39,619 nt of DNA from Rhodobacter sp. (GCA_022340385.1 JAJDOB010000004.1:1-39619); one strand, 5' to 3'; positions 6,576 to 15,821 are shown, numbered from the stretch's first letter. Notes: generated by a model not told the origin, from the letters alone. Numbers and translations: made by a program.

Positions 6576-7246
6576 AGCGCGGCGAATTGCGGTGCTGTTT
6601 CGATCATCTGCCAGGTGACAGCGGTAAAGAACGCCATCGACGCCACCAGCACGAACACGTGCCAGATCGTGTTGTGAAACATCAGCCGGTCGCACAGGTA
6701 GAACACGACGCCCGCCGTGTAGATCAGCCCGCCGGCCAGCACCAGCGACAGCACCGGCGGCGACATCTGTGAAAATATCGCCCAGCCGGCGATCACTCCG
6801 GCCCAGCCCATGCCAAGGTAAAGCGCGATCGCCAGCGCGCGAAAGCGGGTGGGATCGAACAGTTTCAACCCGGTGCCCGCGATTGCCGCCCCCCAGATAC
6901 CGGCCAGAAGATAGCTGGCCGGGGTGCCGGCCATCAGCGTGAAGCCGGTGTAAGTCCCTGCAATCTTGATATAAATCGCGGAATGGTCCAGCCGTTGCAG
7001 CACCGAATGCCAGCGCCTGCGCCGGTTGATGTTGTATAGCGCCGAGCAGGTGATCATGGCCGCCAGCCCCAGCCCGTAGATCACGATGCCGACGATGGCG
7101 CCCGGATCTTCGCGCCAGTAGGTTGCCAGCGTGATCAGGATCGGCACCGCCACCAGCACGGCAATGACGCCCAGCACATGCACCACCGCATCTGAAACAT
7201 ACTCGGCCCGGCTATAGCCCGGCCGTATCGCCGCCAAAGACCACAT
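6572..7246 (-). CDS. Hemolysin III / PAQR-family membrane protein
   Basis: 224 residues with about seven hydrophobic segments. The family motifs are visible: YVSDAVVHVLGVIAVL near the N terminus (conserved His), RLDHSAIYIKIAGTYTGF in the middle with the Asp-His pair, and MFHNTIWHVFVLVAS near the C terminus with the conserved His residues. Despite the name, bacterial members are widespread membrane proteins homologous to eukaryotic PAQR receptors and are not proven toxins; a metal-dependent hydrolase activity is suspected from the family's His/Asp set. I start it at ATG 7246; upstream in-frame codons to 7333 look non-coding. It is convergent with ilvN, with a 4-base overlap of stops. Confidence 0.85.
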   Translation of the reverse strand: MWSLAAIRPGYSRAEYVSDAVVHVLGVIAVLVAVPILITLATYWREDPGAIVGIVIYGLGLAAMITCSALYNINRRRRWHSVLQRLDHSAIYIKIAGTYTGFTLMAGTPASYLLAGIWGAAIAGTGLKLFDPTRFRALAIALYLGMGWAGVIAGWAIFSQMSPPVLSLVLAGGLIYTAGVVFYLCDRLMFHNTIWHVFVLVASMAFFTAVTWQMIETAPQFAAL

Positions 7247-7348
7247 GGGTTGAATCCTAGGACGATGCGGATTGTCTGCAAAGTGGCGATGCGGGTTCCG
7301 TCGCGTCAGGCGAGTGCGGACCGCGCCGCACAACCGGCCACAGAAATC

Positions 7349-7368
7349 GGGGCCCCCGAAGGGGCCCC
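7349..7368 (-). terminator. Probable terminator of the nrdJ transcript
   Basis: On the minus strand GGGGCCCC, loop TTCG, GGGGCCCC form an 8-bp GC stem closed by an extra-stable UUCG loop, followed by GATTTCTG. This shape is typical of high-GC alphaproteobacterial intrinsic terminators. It lies about 230 bases beyond the nrdJ stop, so the mRNA would have a long structured 3' end. Confidence 0.5.
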
Positions 7369-7462
7369 AGTCTCGCTTAACAGGCTCATTCTGTTGTACC
7401 GCCCGGTTTCTGCCTGCGGCCTGTTCCGCGTCAGGGGCGAGCGCACCCGCCCCACGTCATGT

Positions 7463-7592
7463 GTGAAATCAGCGATTTCACGTTGAGCGGGATGTCGCGA
7501 AACATGTTTCGCCGGTCCCGCCCGGTAGAAGGATGGACAAGAACTCCGCGTCCGCCCCCATCCTGTTTCGCGCCAATCCTTCGAGAAGGATT
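7463..7592. repeat. Cluster of three perfect inverted repeats
   Basis: GTGAAATC/GATTTCAC (7463-7470 and 7474-7481, 3-base loop). GCGAAACATGTTTCGC (7497-7512, a perfect 16-bp palindrome). AATCCTT/AAGGATT (7575-7581 and 7586-7592, 4-base loop). None has a T-run on either strand. They lie downstream of the nrdJ stop codon on its minus strand. Confidence 0.6.
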
Positions 7593-7596
7593 TGCC

Positions 7597-10500
7597 TCAG
7601 CTACACCCCGACGTCCCGCCGCAGGTGTTGCACTTCATGCAGGTGCCGTTGCGCACCAGCGTGTAGTTGCCGCAATCGCCACAGGGGTCGCCCTCGTAGC
7701 CCTGCATCTTGGCCTTGACCCGCGCGTCAAGCTGCACCGTGCCGCTGCCCAGCGCCGTGGTCGATGCGGCCACCGCCACATCCGACACCTCTGGCACCAG
7801 CGTCTGCAGGGTTGACATCGGGTCTGCGGCACCGTTCAGCGCCACCGCCCCGGCATTGCCGCCCTGCACCACGATCAGTTCGTGGGGCACGCGTTTGCGG
7901 GTGTAGCCGGCGCTGGCGACCTGGCGCAGCACCTCGATCGGGCTGGCGCCAGAGCTTTCGGGGATATTGGTGAAGTTGCGCTTGCCCTCTTCCTCGCCCC
8001 GGCCCAACTCGTCAAAGCTGACACCCTCGGGCTGCACATGTGCCAGATCGGTGCGGTCAAGATAGCTGACGGCAAGCTCGCGGAAGATATAGTCGAGGAT
8101 CGAGGTCGCGTTCTTGATCGTCTCGTTGCCCTGGACCATGCCCGCCGGTTCGAAGCGGGTAAAGGTGAAGGCCTCGACATATTCCTCCAGCGGCACGCCG
8201 TATTGCAGGCCGACCGATACAGCGATGGCGAAATTGTTCATCATCGCCCGGAAACCCGCACCTTCCTTGTGCATGTCGATGAAGATCTCGCCCAGCTGGC
8301 CGTCCTTGTATTCGCCGGTGCGCAGATACACCTTGTGGCCGCCGACGATGGCCTTCTGCGTGTAGCCCCGACGCCGTTCGGGCAGCTTTTCGCGGTGCGA
8401 CCTGATGATCTCCTTGATGTAGACCTTTTCGATGATCTTTTCGGCCAGCACGGCGGCCTTTTCCATCGGGTTGCCGGATTCCAGCGTCTCGGCGGCCTCG
8501 TCGTCATCCTCGACCAGCGCGCTGGCCAGCGGCTGGCTCAGCTTGGAGCCGTCGCGATACAGCGCGTTCGCCTTCACGCCCATTGCCCAGGACCGCTCGT
8601 AGGCTTTCTGGCAATCCTCGATCGTCGCGTCATTGGGCATGTTGATGGTCTTGCTGATCGCACCCGAAATGAACGACTGGGCCGCCGCCATCATGTCGAT
8701 ATGGCTGTTAACGCTAAGGAAACGCTTGCCTTTCTTGCCGCAGGGATTAGCGCAGTCAAAGATCGCATAATGCTTTTCGTCCAGGTGCGGCGCGCCTTCC
8801 AGCGTCATGGTCCCGCAGACGTGGTCGTTGGCGGCGTCGATGTCGGCCCGGCTGAAACCAAGGTGGCGCAGCAGGTCGAACGAGGGATCGTTCAGCTTGG
8901 CAACCGGAATGCCCAGCGTGCCGGTGCAGAATTCCTCGCCCAGGTTCCACTGGTTCATCACAAAGCGGATGTCGAAGGCGCTTGGCAGCGCGGCCTCGAT
9001 CTTTTCCAGTTCGCGCGGGCCAAAGCCGTGCCCGATCAGCGAGGTGTGGTTGATGCCGGGCGCATTGCCCATGGTTCCGTGGCCGACGGCGTGAGAGACG
9101 ATCTCTTCAATCTGGGAGGAGGAATATCCAAGTGTCTCCAGCGCCGCCGGCACCGAGCGGTTGATGATCTTGAAGTACCCGCCGCCCGCGAGCTTCTTGA
9201 ACTTCACCAGGGCAAAGTCCGGCTCGATTCCGGTTGTGTCGCAATCCATCACCAGACCGATCGTGCCAGTGGGCGCGATGACGGTGGATTGCGCGTTACG
9301 ATAGCCGTGCTTTTCGCCAAGGCTCAGCGCCTCGTCCCAGGCCGAGGTCGCCAGCGCGATCAGCGTCTGATCGGGGCAGTTGGCGTGGTCCAGCGGAACC
9401 GGCTTTACCTCCAGCCCTTCGTAGCCATCGACATTGCCGTAGGCCGCGTTGCGATGATTGCGCATCACCCGCAGCATGTGCGCGGCGTTGCGGGCATGGC
9501 TGGGGAAAGCGCCCAGTTCGCTGGCGATTTCGGCGCTGGTGGCATAGGCGACGCCGGTCATTATCGCGGTCAGGGCACCACAGGTGGCGCGCCCCTCGGG
9601 GCTGTCATAGGAATAGCCCATGTTCATCAGCAAACCGCCGATATTGGCGTATCCCAGACCCAGCGTGCGGAAATCATAGGACAGCTGCGCGATTTCCCTG
9701 GACGGGAACTGCGCCATCATCACGCTGATTTCCAGCGTCAGCGTCCAAAGCCGGGTGGCGTGGATGTAGTCCTCGGCCTGGAACTTGCCGTCCTGGTAGA
9801 AGGTCAGCAGGTTCATCGAGGCCAGGTTGCATGCGGTGTCGTCAAGGAACATGTATTCCGAACACGGGTTCGAGCCGCGGATCTCGCCGTCTTCGGGGCA
9901 GGTGTGCCAGGCGTTGACCGTGTCGTGATACTGGATGCCCGGATCGGCGCAGGACCATGCGGCATGGCCGATGTCCTGCCACAGGTCGCGCGCCTTGATG
10001 GTCTTGGACACCTTGCCGTCGGTGCGACGGATCAGTTCCCAGTCGCCATCCTCTGCGACCGCCTTCAGGAAGGCGTCGGTGACACGGACAGAATTGTTGG
10101 AATTCTGGCCCGAGACGCTGTTGTAGGCCTCTGAATCCCAGTCGGTGTCATAGGTCGGAAATTCGATGCTGGTATAGCCCTGGCGTGCATAATCCAGAAC
10201 CCGTTTCACGTAAGTCTCTGGGATCGCGGCTTTTTTCGCCGCCCGCACCGCAGATTTCAGCGTCGGGTTCTTGGCCGGATCGGTCGCATCGGCCAGATCG
10301 CCGTCCCATTGGGCGATAGCGGCGAAGATCTCGTTCAGCCGCGCCTCATGCGCCTTGGACCCGGCCACCAGCGAGGCGACCTTCTGTTCTTCCTTGACCT
10401 TCCAGTTGATGAATTCCTCGATATCGGGGTGATCGGCGTCGCAGATCACCATCTTGGCTGCCCGACGGGTTGTCCCGCCCGATTTGATCGCGCCGGCCGC

Positions 10501-11289
10501 CCGGTCGCCGATCTTGAGAAAGCCCATCAGGCCGGACGACTTGCCGCCACCCGACAGGGATTCACCCTCGCCGCGCAGCGCGCTGAAATTGGTGCCCGTG
10601 CCAGAGCCGTATTTGAACAGGCGCGCCTCGCGCACCCACAAATCCATGATGCCGCCCTCGTTCACCAGATCGTCGCTGCAGCCCTGAATGAAACAGGCGT
10701 GCGGCTGCGGGTGTTCATAGCTGGATTTCGATTTGGTCAGCTTGCCGGTCTTGTAGTCGACATAGAAATGCCCCTGCGCCGGGCCGTCGATGCCATAGGC
10801 CCAGTGCAGGCCGGTGTTGAACCACTGTGGCGAATTCGGCGCGGCGCGCTGGGTTGCCAGCATGTAGCGCATCTCGTCGAAATAGGTGCGGGCGTCGGAT
10901 TCCTTGGTGAAATAGCCGCCCTTCCAGCCCCAATAGGCCCAGGCGCCGGCCAGACGGTCGAACACCTGCTTGGCGCTGGATTCTCCGCCGACCCGCTCTG
11001 CCTTGGGCAGCTTGCCCAGCGCGGCCTCGTCGGGCACCGAACGCCACAGGAATTCGGGCACATCCTTTTCGCGCTGCTTCTTCAGCCGCGCCGGAACGCC
11101 CGCCTTGCGGAAATATTTCTGTGCAATGACATCGCTTGCCACCTGGCTCCAGCTTGCGGGAACCTCGACCTCGTCAAGTTTGAATACGACCGTCCCGTCG
11201 GGATTTCTGATTTCCGATGTGGTGGTGGTAAATTCCAGCTCTGCGTACGCGTCCTGACCGGCCTTGGTAAACTTGCGAGCGATCTTCAT
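7597..11289 (-). CDS. nrdJ: Adenosylcobalamin-dependent (class II) ribonucleotide reductase
   Basis: About 1,230 residues from ATG 11289 ([15 protein letters not shown]); a 38-codon in-frame extension to 11403 looks non-coding. It reduces ribonucleotides to deoxyribonucleotides using a B12-generated thiyl radical, with no oxygen requirement. Visible class II features: HACF with Cys199 (first redox Cys), NPCSEYMF at 474-481 (radical Cys476, Glu478), TACNLASMN with Cys487, and the glycine-rich [24 protein letters not shown] at about 226-249. The C terminus carries a TSCPD-type region and a Cys-rich tail ([15 protein letters not shown]) that may bind zinc or relay electrons. No separate nrdAB genes are in the window. 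An NrdR box at 11491 implies repression by NrdR. Confidence 0.95.
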   Translation of the reverse strand: MKIARKFTKAGQDAYAELEFTTTTSEIRNPDGTVVFKLDEVEVPASWSQVASDVIAQKYFRKAGVPARLKKQREKDVPEFLWRSVPDEAALGKLPKAERVGGESSAKQVFDRLAGAWAYWGWKGGYFTKESDARTYFDEMRYMLATQRAAPNSPQWFNTGLHWAYGIDGPAQGHFYVDYKTGKLTKSKSSYEHPQPHACFIQGCSDDLVNEGGIMDLWVREARLFKYGSGTGTNFSALRGEGESLSGGGKSSGLMGFLKIGDRAAGAIKSGGTTRRAAKMVICDADHPDIEEFINWKVKEEQKVASLVAGSKAHEARLNEIFAAIAQWDGDLADATDPAKNPTLKSAVRAAKKAAIPETYVKRVLDYARQGYTSIEFPTYDTDWDSEAYNSVSGQNSNNSVRVTDAFLKAVAEDGDWELIRRTDGKVSKTIKARDLWQDIGHAAWSCADPGIQYHDTVNAWHTCPEDGEIRGSNPCSEYMFLDDTACNLASMNLLTFYQDGKFQAEDYIHATRLWTLTLEISVMMAQFPSREIAQLSYDFRTLGLGYANIGGLLMNMGYSYDSPEGRATCGALTAIMTGVAYATSAEIASELGAFPSHARNAAHMLRVMRNHRNAAYGNVDGYEGLEVKPVPLDHANCPDQTLIALATSAWDEALSLGEKHGYRNAQSTVIAPTGTIGLVMDCDTTGIEPDFALVKFKKLAGGGYFKIINRSVPAALETLGYSSSQIEEIVSHAVGHGTMGNAPGINHTSLIGHGFGPRELEKIEAALPSAFDIRFVMNQWNLGEEFCTGTLGIPVAKLNDPSFDLLRHLGFSRADIDAANDHVCGTMTLEGAPHLDEKHYAIFDCANPCGKKGKRFLSVNSHIDMMAAAQSFISGAISKTINMPNDATIEDCQKAYERSWAMGVKANALYRDGSKLSQPLASALVEDDDEAAETLESGNPMEKAAVLAEKIIEKVYIKEIIRSHREKLPERRRGYTQKAIVGGHKVYLRTGEYKDGQLGEIFIDMHKEGAGFRAMMNNFAIAVSVGLQYGVPLEEYVEAFTFTRFEPAGMVQGNETIKNATSILDYIFRELAVSYLDRTDLAHVQPEGVSFDELGRGEEEGKRNFTNIPESSGASPIEVLRQVASAGYTRKRVPHELIVVQGGNAGAVALNGAADPMSTLQTLVPEVSDVAVAASTTALGSGTVQLDARVKAKMQGYEGDPCGDCGNYTLVRNGTCMKCNTCGGTSGCS

Positions 11290-11490
11290 TGTTCTGGGTG
11301 CCCCATTCTTCTTGTTTTCTCTTTGGCCCGGATGCCTGCGTCTGATGGCAAGTGGCCCGAACCTTCCCCGCCGAAACGTCGAGTGCACGCAAGAGTCAGC
11401 CATGCACGCGGTGCGAATGCCCCGCCTGTCGCCCGAAGGATGCGCCCCTCAAAGCCGGATGCTGGTGTCTCTCCCTTGCTCTCTGCGATG

Positions 11491-11506
11491 CCACCATATC
11501 TAGTGG
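11491..11506 (-). promoter_or_regulatory. NrdR box upstream of nrdJ
   Basis: On the minus strand CCACTAGATATGGTGG matches the NrdR consensus ACACWATATMTWGTGT at about 12 of 16 positions, including both CAC/GTG-type arms and the central AT. A weaker, half-conserved copy is centred 31 bp away (about 11522-11537), the integral-turn spacing seen for NrdR box pairs. The strong box would lie just downstream of a TAGTAT -10-like element (11527-11522). NrdR represses ribonucleotide reductase genes when dATP is high. Confidence 0.7.
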
Positions 11507-11657
11507 TATCCGCGTCGGCCTATACTAATTGACGTAGCGAGGATGAGCGGTCAACGAATTTTTTACAGTTTTGGACCGCTATTTCGAATTGACCTGCGCG
11601 GTTGAATTTGCATCACGCCGTTAACGAAATGATTCACTTTTGTGACAGCCGCCAAAG

Positions 11658-11666
11658 TTATCCACA
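11658..11666 (+). promoter_or_regulatory. DnaA box (single, perfect)
   Basis: TTATCCACA matches the strict DnaA consensus. It lies about 160 bp upstream of the NrdR box in the nrdJ control region. Only one perfect box is present and no dnaA, hemE, parAB or other origin-linked gene is near, so a replication origin is not supported. DnaA control of ribonucleotide reductase is established for E. coli nrdAB, so a regulatory role is possible. Confidence 0.45.
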
Positions 11667-12026
11667 GGGCGAATGGGGACAGAAATTGATTTTCAGTGTC
11701 CGCGCAGCACCTTACCCGATCAAACTGAATTCAAGCTTCAACTGCGGGTCGCGCCGCTTTGGTGCGATGGCCGGCGCGGGCGCGACATTCGCCGTCGTGG
11801 CAGGAATATCACGAACCAGAACTTCCGCCGCGAATCACCGATTTTTTGCCGGTGTGATTCTGCGGCACTGTCCCGTGACCACGACCGGTTGTGAATACCC
11901 CACCTCCGAAATCTAGATGTTGTGGGTGAGCGGGACCATGGTCGATGTGGATTTCATCCTTGAATGCGATAGCATCAGCGCCAATGATTGCACCCTGACA
12001 AAGCCCGATTTGATGGAGGACATTCA

Positions 12027-13820
12027 ATGGACGCCGCTTCCCCGCTTGGCAAGATAGACACCTTTCTGACCCGTTTCAGCGAAGCGCTGGACAGCGCCGA
12101 CACCGAAACCCTGAAGGCGCTGTTCGCCGAAGACTGTTACTGGCGCGATCTGGTGGCCTTCACCTGGAACATCAAGACAATGGAAGGGCGCGACGCGGTC
12201 GCCGAGATGGCCGCCGCCACCCTGCCCCATGTCCACCCCCGGGACTGGCAGATCGACGGCGAACCGACCGAGGCCGATGGCGTCACAGAGGCCTGGCTGA
12301 CCTTCAAGACCGACGCCGTGCACGGGCGCGGCCATATCCGCCTGAACGATCAGGGCTGCTGGACGCTGCTGACCACGGCGCAGGATATCGTCGGTTATGA
12401 AGAGGCGCGCGGGCGCACGCGCGAACCCGGCGCCGAACATGGCGCCAGCAGGAACCGCATGACCTGGAAGGAAAAGCGCGAAAAAGAGGCGGCGGAGCTT
12501 GGCTACAAGACCCAGCCCTATGTCGTGATCATCGGCGGCGGCCAGGGCGGCATCGGCCTGGGGGCGCGTCTGCGCCGGCGCGGCGTGCCGACGATCATCA
12601 TCGAAAAGAACGACCGCCCCGGCGACAGCTGGCGCAACCGCTACAAATCGCTGTGCCTGCACGATCCGGTCTGGTACGACCATCTGCCCTATCTGCCGTT
12701 CCCCGATCACTGGCCGGTGTTCAGCCCGAAAGACAAGCTTGGCGACTGGCTGGAAAGCTACACCAAGATCATGGAGCTGAACTACTGGACCCGCAGCACC
12801 TGCAAGTCGGCGAAATACGACGAGGCCAGCGGGGAATGGACCGTCACCGTCGATCGCGATGGCGAAGAGGTGGTGCTGAAGCCCAAGCAGCTGGTCCTGG
12901 CCACCGGCATGTCGGCGGTGCCGAACATGCCCGATCTGCCGGGCATGGACAGTTTCACCGGCGATCTGCACCACAGTTCCAGACATCCAGGCCCCGATGC
13001 CTATTCCGGCAAGAAGGCAGTCGTGGTCGGCTCCAACAACTCGTCCCACGATATCTGCGCCGCGATGTGGGAGGCCGGCGTCGATGTCACCATGATCCAG
13101 CGTTCGTCGACCCATATCGTCAAATCCGAGACGCTGATGGATGTGGCCCTCGGCGGGCTCTATTCAGAGGACGCGGTCGCCAATGGCGTCACCACCGACA
13201 CCGCCGACCTGATCTTCGCCTCGCTGCCCTACAAGGTGCTGCCCGCCATTCAGAAGGCCGGCTGCGACGAGATGCGCAAGCGGGACGCGAAATTCTACGA
13301 AAGGCTGGAAAAGGCCGGGTTCCGGAACGATTTCGGACCCGACGACACCGGGCTGTTCATGAAATACCTGCGCCGCGGGTCGGGCTATTACATCGACGTC
13401 GGCGCGTCGGAACTGGTCTGCGACGGCGAAATCAAACTGGCGCATGGCCAGGTGACAGAGGTCACGCCGACCGGGGTCAGGCTCGACTCCGGGCAGGAGC
13501 TCGACGCCGACGTGATCGTCTTTGCCACCGGCTATTCCTCGATGAACGGCTGGGCGGCAAGACTGATCAGCCAGGAGGTCGCCGACAAGGTCGGCAAATG
13601 CTGGGGCCTGGGCAGCGACACCCCGAAAGACCCCGGCCCGTGGGAAGGCGAATTGCGCAACATGTGGAAACCGACCCGGCAGGACGCCCTGTGGTTCCAC
13701 GGCGGCAACCTGCACCAGTCGCGCCACTACAGCCAGTTCCTGGCGATCCAGCTGAAGGCGCGGATGGAAGGCATCCCGACCCCGGTCTACGGACTGGCAG
13801 AGGTGCATCACAAGGCCTGA
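12027..13820 (+). CDS. SnoaL-like domain fused to a flavin-containing monooxygenase
   Basis: 597 residues, start fixed by GGAGGA six bases before ATG 12027. Residues about 5-130 form an NTF2/SnoaL-like fold (LTRFSEALDSADTETLKALFAEDCYWRDL). From about 163 an FAD-dependent oxidoreductase follows: VVIIGGGQGGIGLGARLRRRG (FAD site at about 168-184), GDSWRNRY (about 199-206), the NADPH site VVVGSNNSSHDICAAM (about 332-346), and a final ATGYSS-type motif. The monooxygenase fingerprint FxGxxxHxxx(W/Y) reads FTGDLHHSSRH (310-320), with His at the last position. It probably uses NADPH and oxygen to oxygenate a small organic substrate, which is unknown. It stands alone, divergent from nrdJ. Confidence 0.8.
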   Translation: MDAASPLGKIDTFLTRFSEALDSADTETLKALFAEDCYWRDLVAFTWNIKTMEGRDAVAEMAAATLPHVHPRDWQIDGEPTEADGVTEAWLTFKTDAVHGRGHIRLNDQGCWTLLTTAQDIVGYEEARGRTREPGAEHGASRNRMTWKEKREKEAAELGYKTQPYVVIIGGGQGGIGLGARLRRRGVPTIIIEKNDRPGDSWRNRYKSLCLHDPVWYDHLPYLPFPDHWPVFSPKDKLGDWLESYTKIMELNYWTRSTCKSAKYDEASGEWTVTVDRDGEEVVLKPKQLVLATGMSAVPNMPDLPGMDSFTGDLHHSSRHPGPDAYSGKKAVVVGSNNSSHDICAAMWEAGVDVTMIQRSSTHIVKSETLMDVALGGLYSEDAVANGVTTDTADLIFASLPYKVLPAIQKAGCDEMRKRDAKFYERLEKAGFRNDFGPDDTGLFMKYLRRGSGYYIDVGASELVCDGEIKLAHGQVTEVTPTGVRLDSGQELDADVIVFATGYSSMNGWAARLISQEVADKVGKCWGLGSDTPKDPGPWEGELRNMWKPTRQDALWFHGGNLHQSRHYSQFLAIQLKARMEGIPTPVYGLAEVHHKA

Positions 13821-13873
13821 GCCTGCCGGCCGTCGCCGCCGCTTTGCGCGACCGGCGGCCCGGTGCGGCGGGG

Positions 13874-13902
13874 CCCCGTTGCTGCCAGCGGCAGCAACGG
13901 GG
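13874..13902. terminator. Strong hairpin between the convergent monooxygenase and tRNA-Pro genes
   Basis: CCCCGTTGCTGCC (13874-13886), loop AGC, GGCAGCAACGGGG (13890-13902): a perfect 13-bp stem 54 bases after the monooxygenase stop. It has no T-run on either strand. Its place between convergent genes suggests a terminator or transcript-end stabiliser for the plus-strand gene. Confidence 0.5.
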
Positions 13903-13956
13903 AGCATGAAGCGGCGCGTCAGCGCCTCATCCGGATCAGACCGTGACTGGAAAAAA

Positions 13957-14033
13957 TGGTCGGGGCGGAGAGATTCGAACTCCCGACCCTCTGTTCCCAA
14001 AACAGATGCGCTACCAGACTGCGCTACGCCCCG
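13957..14033 (-). tRNA. tRNA-Pro (anticodon TGG)
   Basis: 77 bases including an encoded CCA end. The acceptor stem CGGGGCG pairs with CGCCCCG. The anticodon loop TTTGGGA gives anticodon TGG, flanked by TCTGT/ACAGA. The T arm reads GTCGGGAGTTCGAATCTCT. A run of six T directly follows CCA on the minus strand and could end transcription. The gene lies 51 bp after the DUF192 gene on the same strand, so it may be cotranscribed and processed or have its own promoter. Confidence 0.95.
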
Positions 14034-14084
14034 ACGCCTGCCTCTTACAAAGCTTGCCCGCGATTGGAAAGCCCCTATCGGCGC

Positions 14085-14558
14085 TCACTCCGTATCGCAG
14101 GGCCAGGCGGCAATCGCCTGATCAAGCATCGGGTGGCGCAGCTGCGAGCCGACGGTGATGCCCAGCAGCGATGACATGCCGCCGTTGATTTCCAGAACCG
14201 CCAGAATTCCGTCGCCGCCCGGGATCAGGCTGCGGTCCAGCGGCACTGCGTTTTCATGGATATGGCGCACCACGCCATCGGGGCCCATAAAGATCATGTC
14301 CAGCGGGATCAGCGTGTTTTCCATCCAGAACGCGACGCGCTGGGGAAATTCATACAGGAACAGCATGCCCGCGCTGGCCGCCATCTTTGGCCGGTTCATC
14401 AGGCCCAGCGCGCGCTCGTCCGGACTGTCGGCAAGTTCGACGGTAAAGCGCGCCGTGCCCCAGTCGCCGCGCAGGTCGACGCGGGTCTCCTCGCAGGCCG
14501 CCCATGCCGCCGCGACCGATGCGGCCCAGACAACGACAGCCGCCGCGAATAGTTTCAA
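14085..14558 (-). CDS. DUF192 family exported protein
   Basis: 157 residues from a TTG start at 14558. That start overlaps the TGA of the upstream cold-shock gene (TTGA) and has AGGAG at a proper distance. Residues 1-21 (MKLFAAAVVVWAASVAAAWA) are a signal peptide. The DUF192 core follows: FTVELADSPDERALGLMNR, GMLFLYEFPQRVAFWMENTLIPLDMIFMGPDGVV, then LEINGG. The family is small, exported and of unknown function; the WMENTLIPLD block is its hallmark. Coupling to a cold-shock gene is visible here but its meaning is unclear. Confidence 0.88.
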   Translation of the reverse strand: MKLFAAAVVVWAASVAAAWAACEETRVDLRGDWGTARFTVELADSPDERALGLMNRPKMAASAGMLFLYEFPQRVAFWMENTLIPLDMIFMGPDGVVRHIHENAVPLDRSLIPGGDGILAVLEINGGMSSLLGITVGSQLRHPMLDQAIAAWPCDTE

Positions 14559-15091
14559 TCCTTGCTCCTCAGCACCGCGTCCCAGGCCGCGACATGCGCC
14601 GCCATCCGGCCGCGCGCGCCCTCGATCACCCGCAGCGCCACCGCCTCGCCCGGCTGCAGATCCGCAAGACCGGACCGGCGCAGCACCTCGATGTGAACGA
14701 ACACGTCCTCGGGCCGGCCGAACACATTGGCAAAACCGAACCCCTTGCCCTTGTCGAACCATTTCACCCGGCCCGGCTCGAACGGCAGGTCTTCCAGCGG
14801 CGTGTCGCCGATCTGCATCGGGATGTCGGTCAACGCGGTGGTCCCGTCATCCTCCGGCGGTTCGATCGCCAGAACCTCGACCGCCTGCACGCCGCGCTGG
14901 GTGTGCTGGATGGTCAGTTCGATGCGCGACCCGTCCGCGACAGAGCTTTGACCGAAGTTTCGCAGCACATTTGCATGAAGCAGAATATCGGCGCCGCCAG
15001 CATCCGGCACGACAAAGCCAAATCCCTTGGTTGGATCGAACCACTTCACCTGGCCTTCTACGGGCTCCAGGATGTTGTCGGCGTCTGTCAT
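14555..15091 (-). CDS. Double cold-shock-domain protein
   Basis: 178 residues with two cold-shock domains, each carrying both RNP motifs. The first is at about 11-75 (GQVKWFDPTKGFGFVVPD, DILLHANVL). The second is at about 107-175 (GRVKWFDKGKGFGFANVF, DVFVHIEVL). They are joined by an acidic linker. Single-domain CspA proteins are about 70 residues; this duplicated form is seen in alphaproteobacteria. It likely binds single-stranded nucleic acid as an RNA chaperone. I start it at ATG 15091 after GGGGATGCA; in-frame ATG 15115 is an alternative. The stop overlaps the TTG start of DUF192. Confidence 0.85.
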   Translation of the reverse strand: MTDADNILEPVEGQVKWFDPTKGFGFVVPDAGGADILLHANVLRNFGQSSVADGSRIELTIQHTQRGVQAVEVLAIEPPEDDGTTALTDIPMQIGDTPLEDLPFEPGRVKWFDKGKGFGFANVFGRPEDVFVHIEVLRRSGLADLQPGEAVALRVIEGARGRMAAHVAAWDAVLRSKD

Positions 15092-15185
15092 TGCATCCCC
15101 GTTATTTCGCAGCATCGCGATACTTTTTTCTCTCATCTTGTCACAGACCAAACCGAACTTGCCAAGCAAAAAACCAACCGCCAAA

Positions 15186-15202
15186 TGGCACCCCGTGTGC
15201 CA
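15186..15202 (-). terminator. Possible terminator after pdxH
   Basis: Minus strand: TGGCAC, loop ACGGG, GTGCCA (15202 to 15186), followed by TTTGGCGGTTGGTTTTTT. The 6-bp stem is modest and the T-run begins about 12 bases later, so termination efficiency is doubtful. It lies between pdxH and the cold-shock gene. Confidence 0.35.
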
Positions 15203-15215
15203 CCATTCCTGCACT

Positions 15216-15821
15216 TCACGGATTCAGGCGCTGTATATCCCATGAAGCGTTAACGTTTTTTCGCCGCCAGCGAAAGCGATCATGCAGACGAAATTCACCA
15301 TCTGCCCAAAACTCGAACTCCAGCGGTCTGATGCGAAATCCCCCCCAATGCGGTGGCCGGGCCGGTTTGACACCATGTGACACGCCCGCCCTGGCCGCCG
15401 CCGCAACCAATGCCGCGCGCGACGACAGCGGTCGCGACTGATCCGAAGCCCAGGCGCCGATACGGCTGCCCAACGGGCGCGAGGCATAATAGGCATCCGC
15501 CACCGCGCCATCTTCCTTTTCGACCAGTCCGCGTACACGCACCTGCCGACGCAGCGATTTCCAGTGTATCACAAATGCCGCCTTCGATGAAGCAATCAGC
15601 TCTTGTCCCTTGGCACTTTCGTAATTTGTGAAAAACACGAAAGCGTCCGCCTCGAGCCCGCGCAAAAGTACCATTCGCACATTCGGCATTCCGTCCGGAT
15701 CGACCGATGCCAGCGCCATGGCATCAGCGTCTGACGGCTCGGATTCGCGGGCCTGGTCCAGCCACGCACGCGTCAGCGCGAACGGATCGTCGCCCGCGAA
15801 AATGCCGTTTCGATCTGTCAT
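15216..15821 (-). CDS. pdxH: Pyridoxamine/pyridoxine 5'-phosphate oxidase
   Basis: 201 residues from ATG 15821 with AAGG upstream. It oxidises pyridoxine or pyridoxamine phosphate to pyridoxal phosphate using FMN and oxygen (B6 salvage and final synthesis step). Visible: [59 protein letters not shown], and the C-terminal [16 protein letters not shown] plus DRFRWRR. These are the FMN- and substrate-binding stretches of the family and the length is normal. It is divergent from fabI; the 195-bp gap holds a fabI promoter candidate. Confidence 0.93.
   Translation of the reverse strand: MTDRNGIFAGDDPFALTRAWLDQARESEPSDADAMALASVDPDGMPNVRMVLLRGLEADAFVFFTNYESAKGQELIASSKAAFVIHWKSLRRQVRVRGLVEKEDGAVADAYYASRPLGSRIGAWASDQSRPLSSRAALVAAAARAGVSHGVKPARPPHWGGFRIRPLEFEFWADGEFRLHDRFRWRRKNVNASWDIQRLNP

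Larger units (their letters stand above)
7247..7596. other. Hairpin-rich intergenic region between nrdJ and the hemolysin III gene
   Basis: No gene is recognisable. Four perfect inverted repeats lie within 245 bp: 7349-7368, 7463-7481, 7497-7512 and 7575-7592. TGTTTCG occurs at 7505-7511 and again at 7565-7571. Part of this must be the 3' end of the nrdJ transcript. The rest may be a structured RNA or a dispersed palindromic element. Confidence 0.55.
11290..12026. other. Divergent control region between nrdJ and the monooxygenase gene
   Basis: 737 bp without a convincing gene. 11290-11490 would be the nrdJ 5' untranslated region (minus strand). I looked for a cobalamin riboswitch there and found no B12-box. 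11491-11506 is an NrdR box and 11521-11554 holds candidate promoter elements (minus-strand TAGTAT and TTGACC). 11560-11720 is AT-richer and includes a perfect DnaA box at 11658. 11720-12010 shows nothing clear except a 39-codon open frame from ATG 11938 overlapping the monooxygenase start out of frame; I do not call it a gene. Confidence 0.55.

Noticed and set aside
7882-10134. 750-codon open frame antisense to nrdJ
   Set aside because: Same artefact; composition is that of a reverse-complemented high-GC coding sequence.
11290-11490. Cobalamin riboswitch in the nrdJ leader
   Set aside because: GGGGAAGG and GCCACTT occur but in the wrong order, and no B12-box is visible.
11560-11720. Replication origin near the DnaA box
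   Set aside because: Only one perfect DnaA box, and no origin-linked genes such as dnaA, hemE or parAB nearby.
11938-12057. 39-codon open frame overlapping the monooxygenase start
   Set aside because: Weak ribosome site and out-of-frame overlap; the GGAGGA at 12015 clearly serves ATG 12027.
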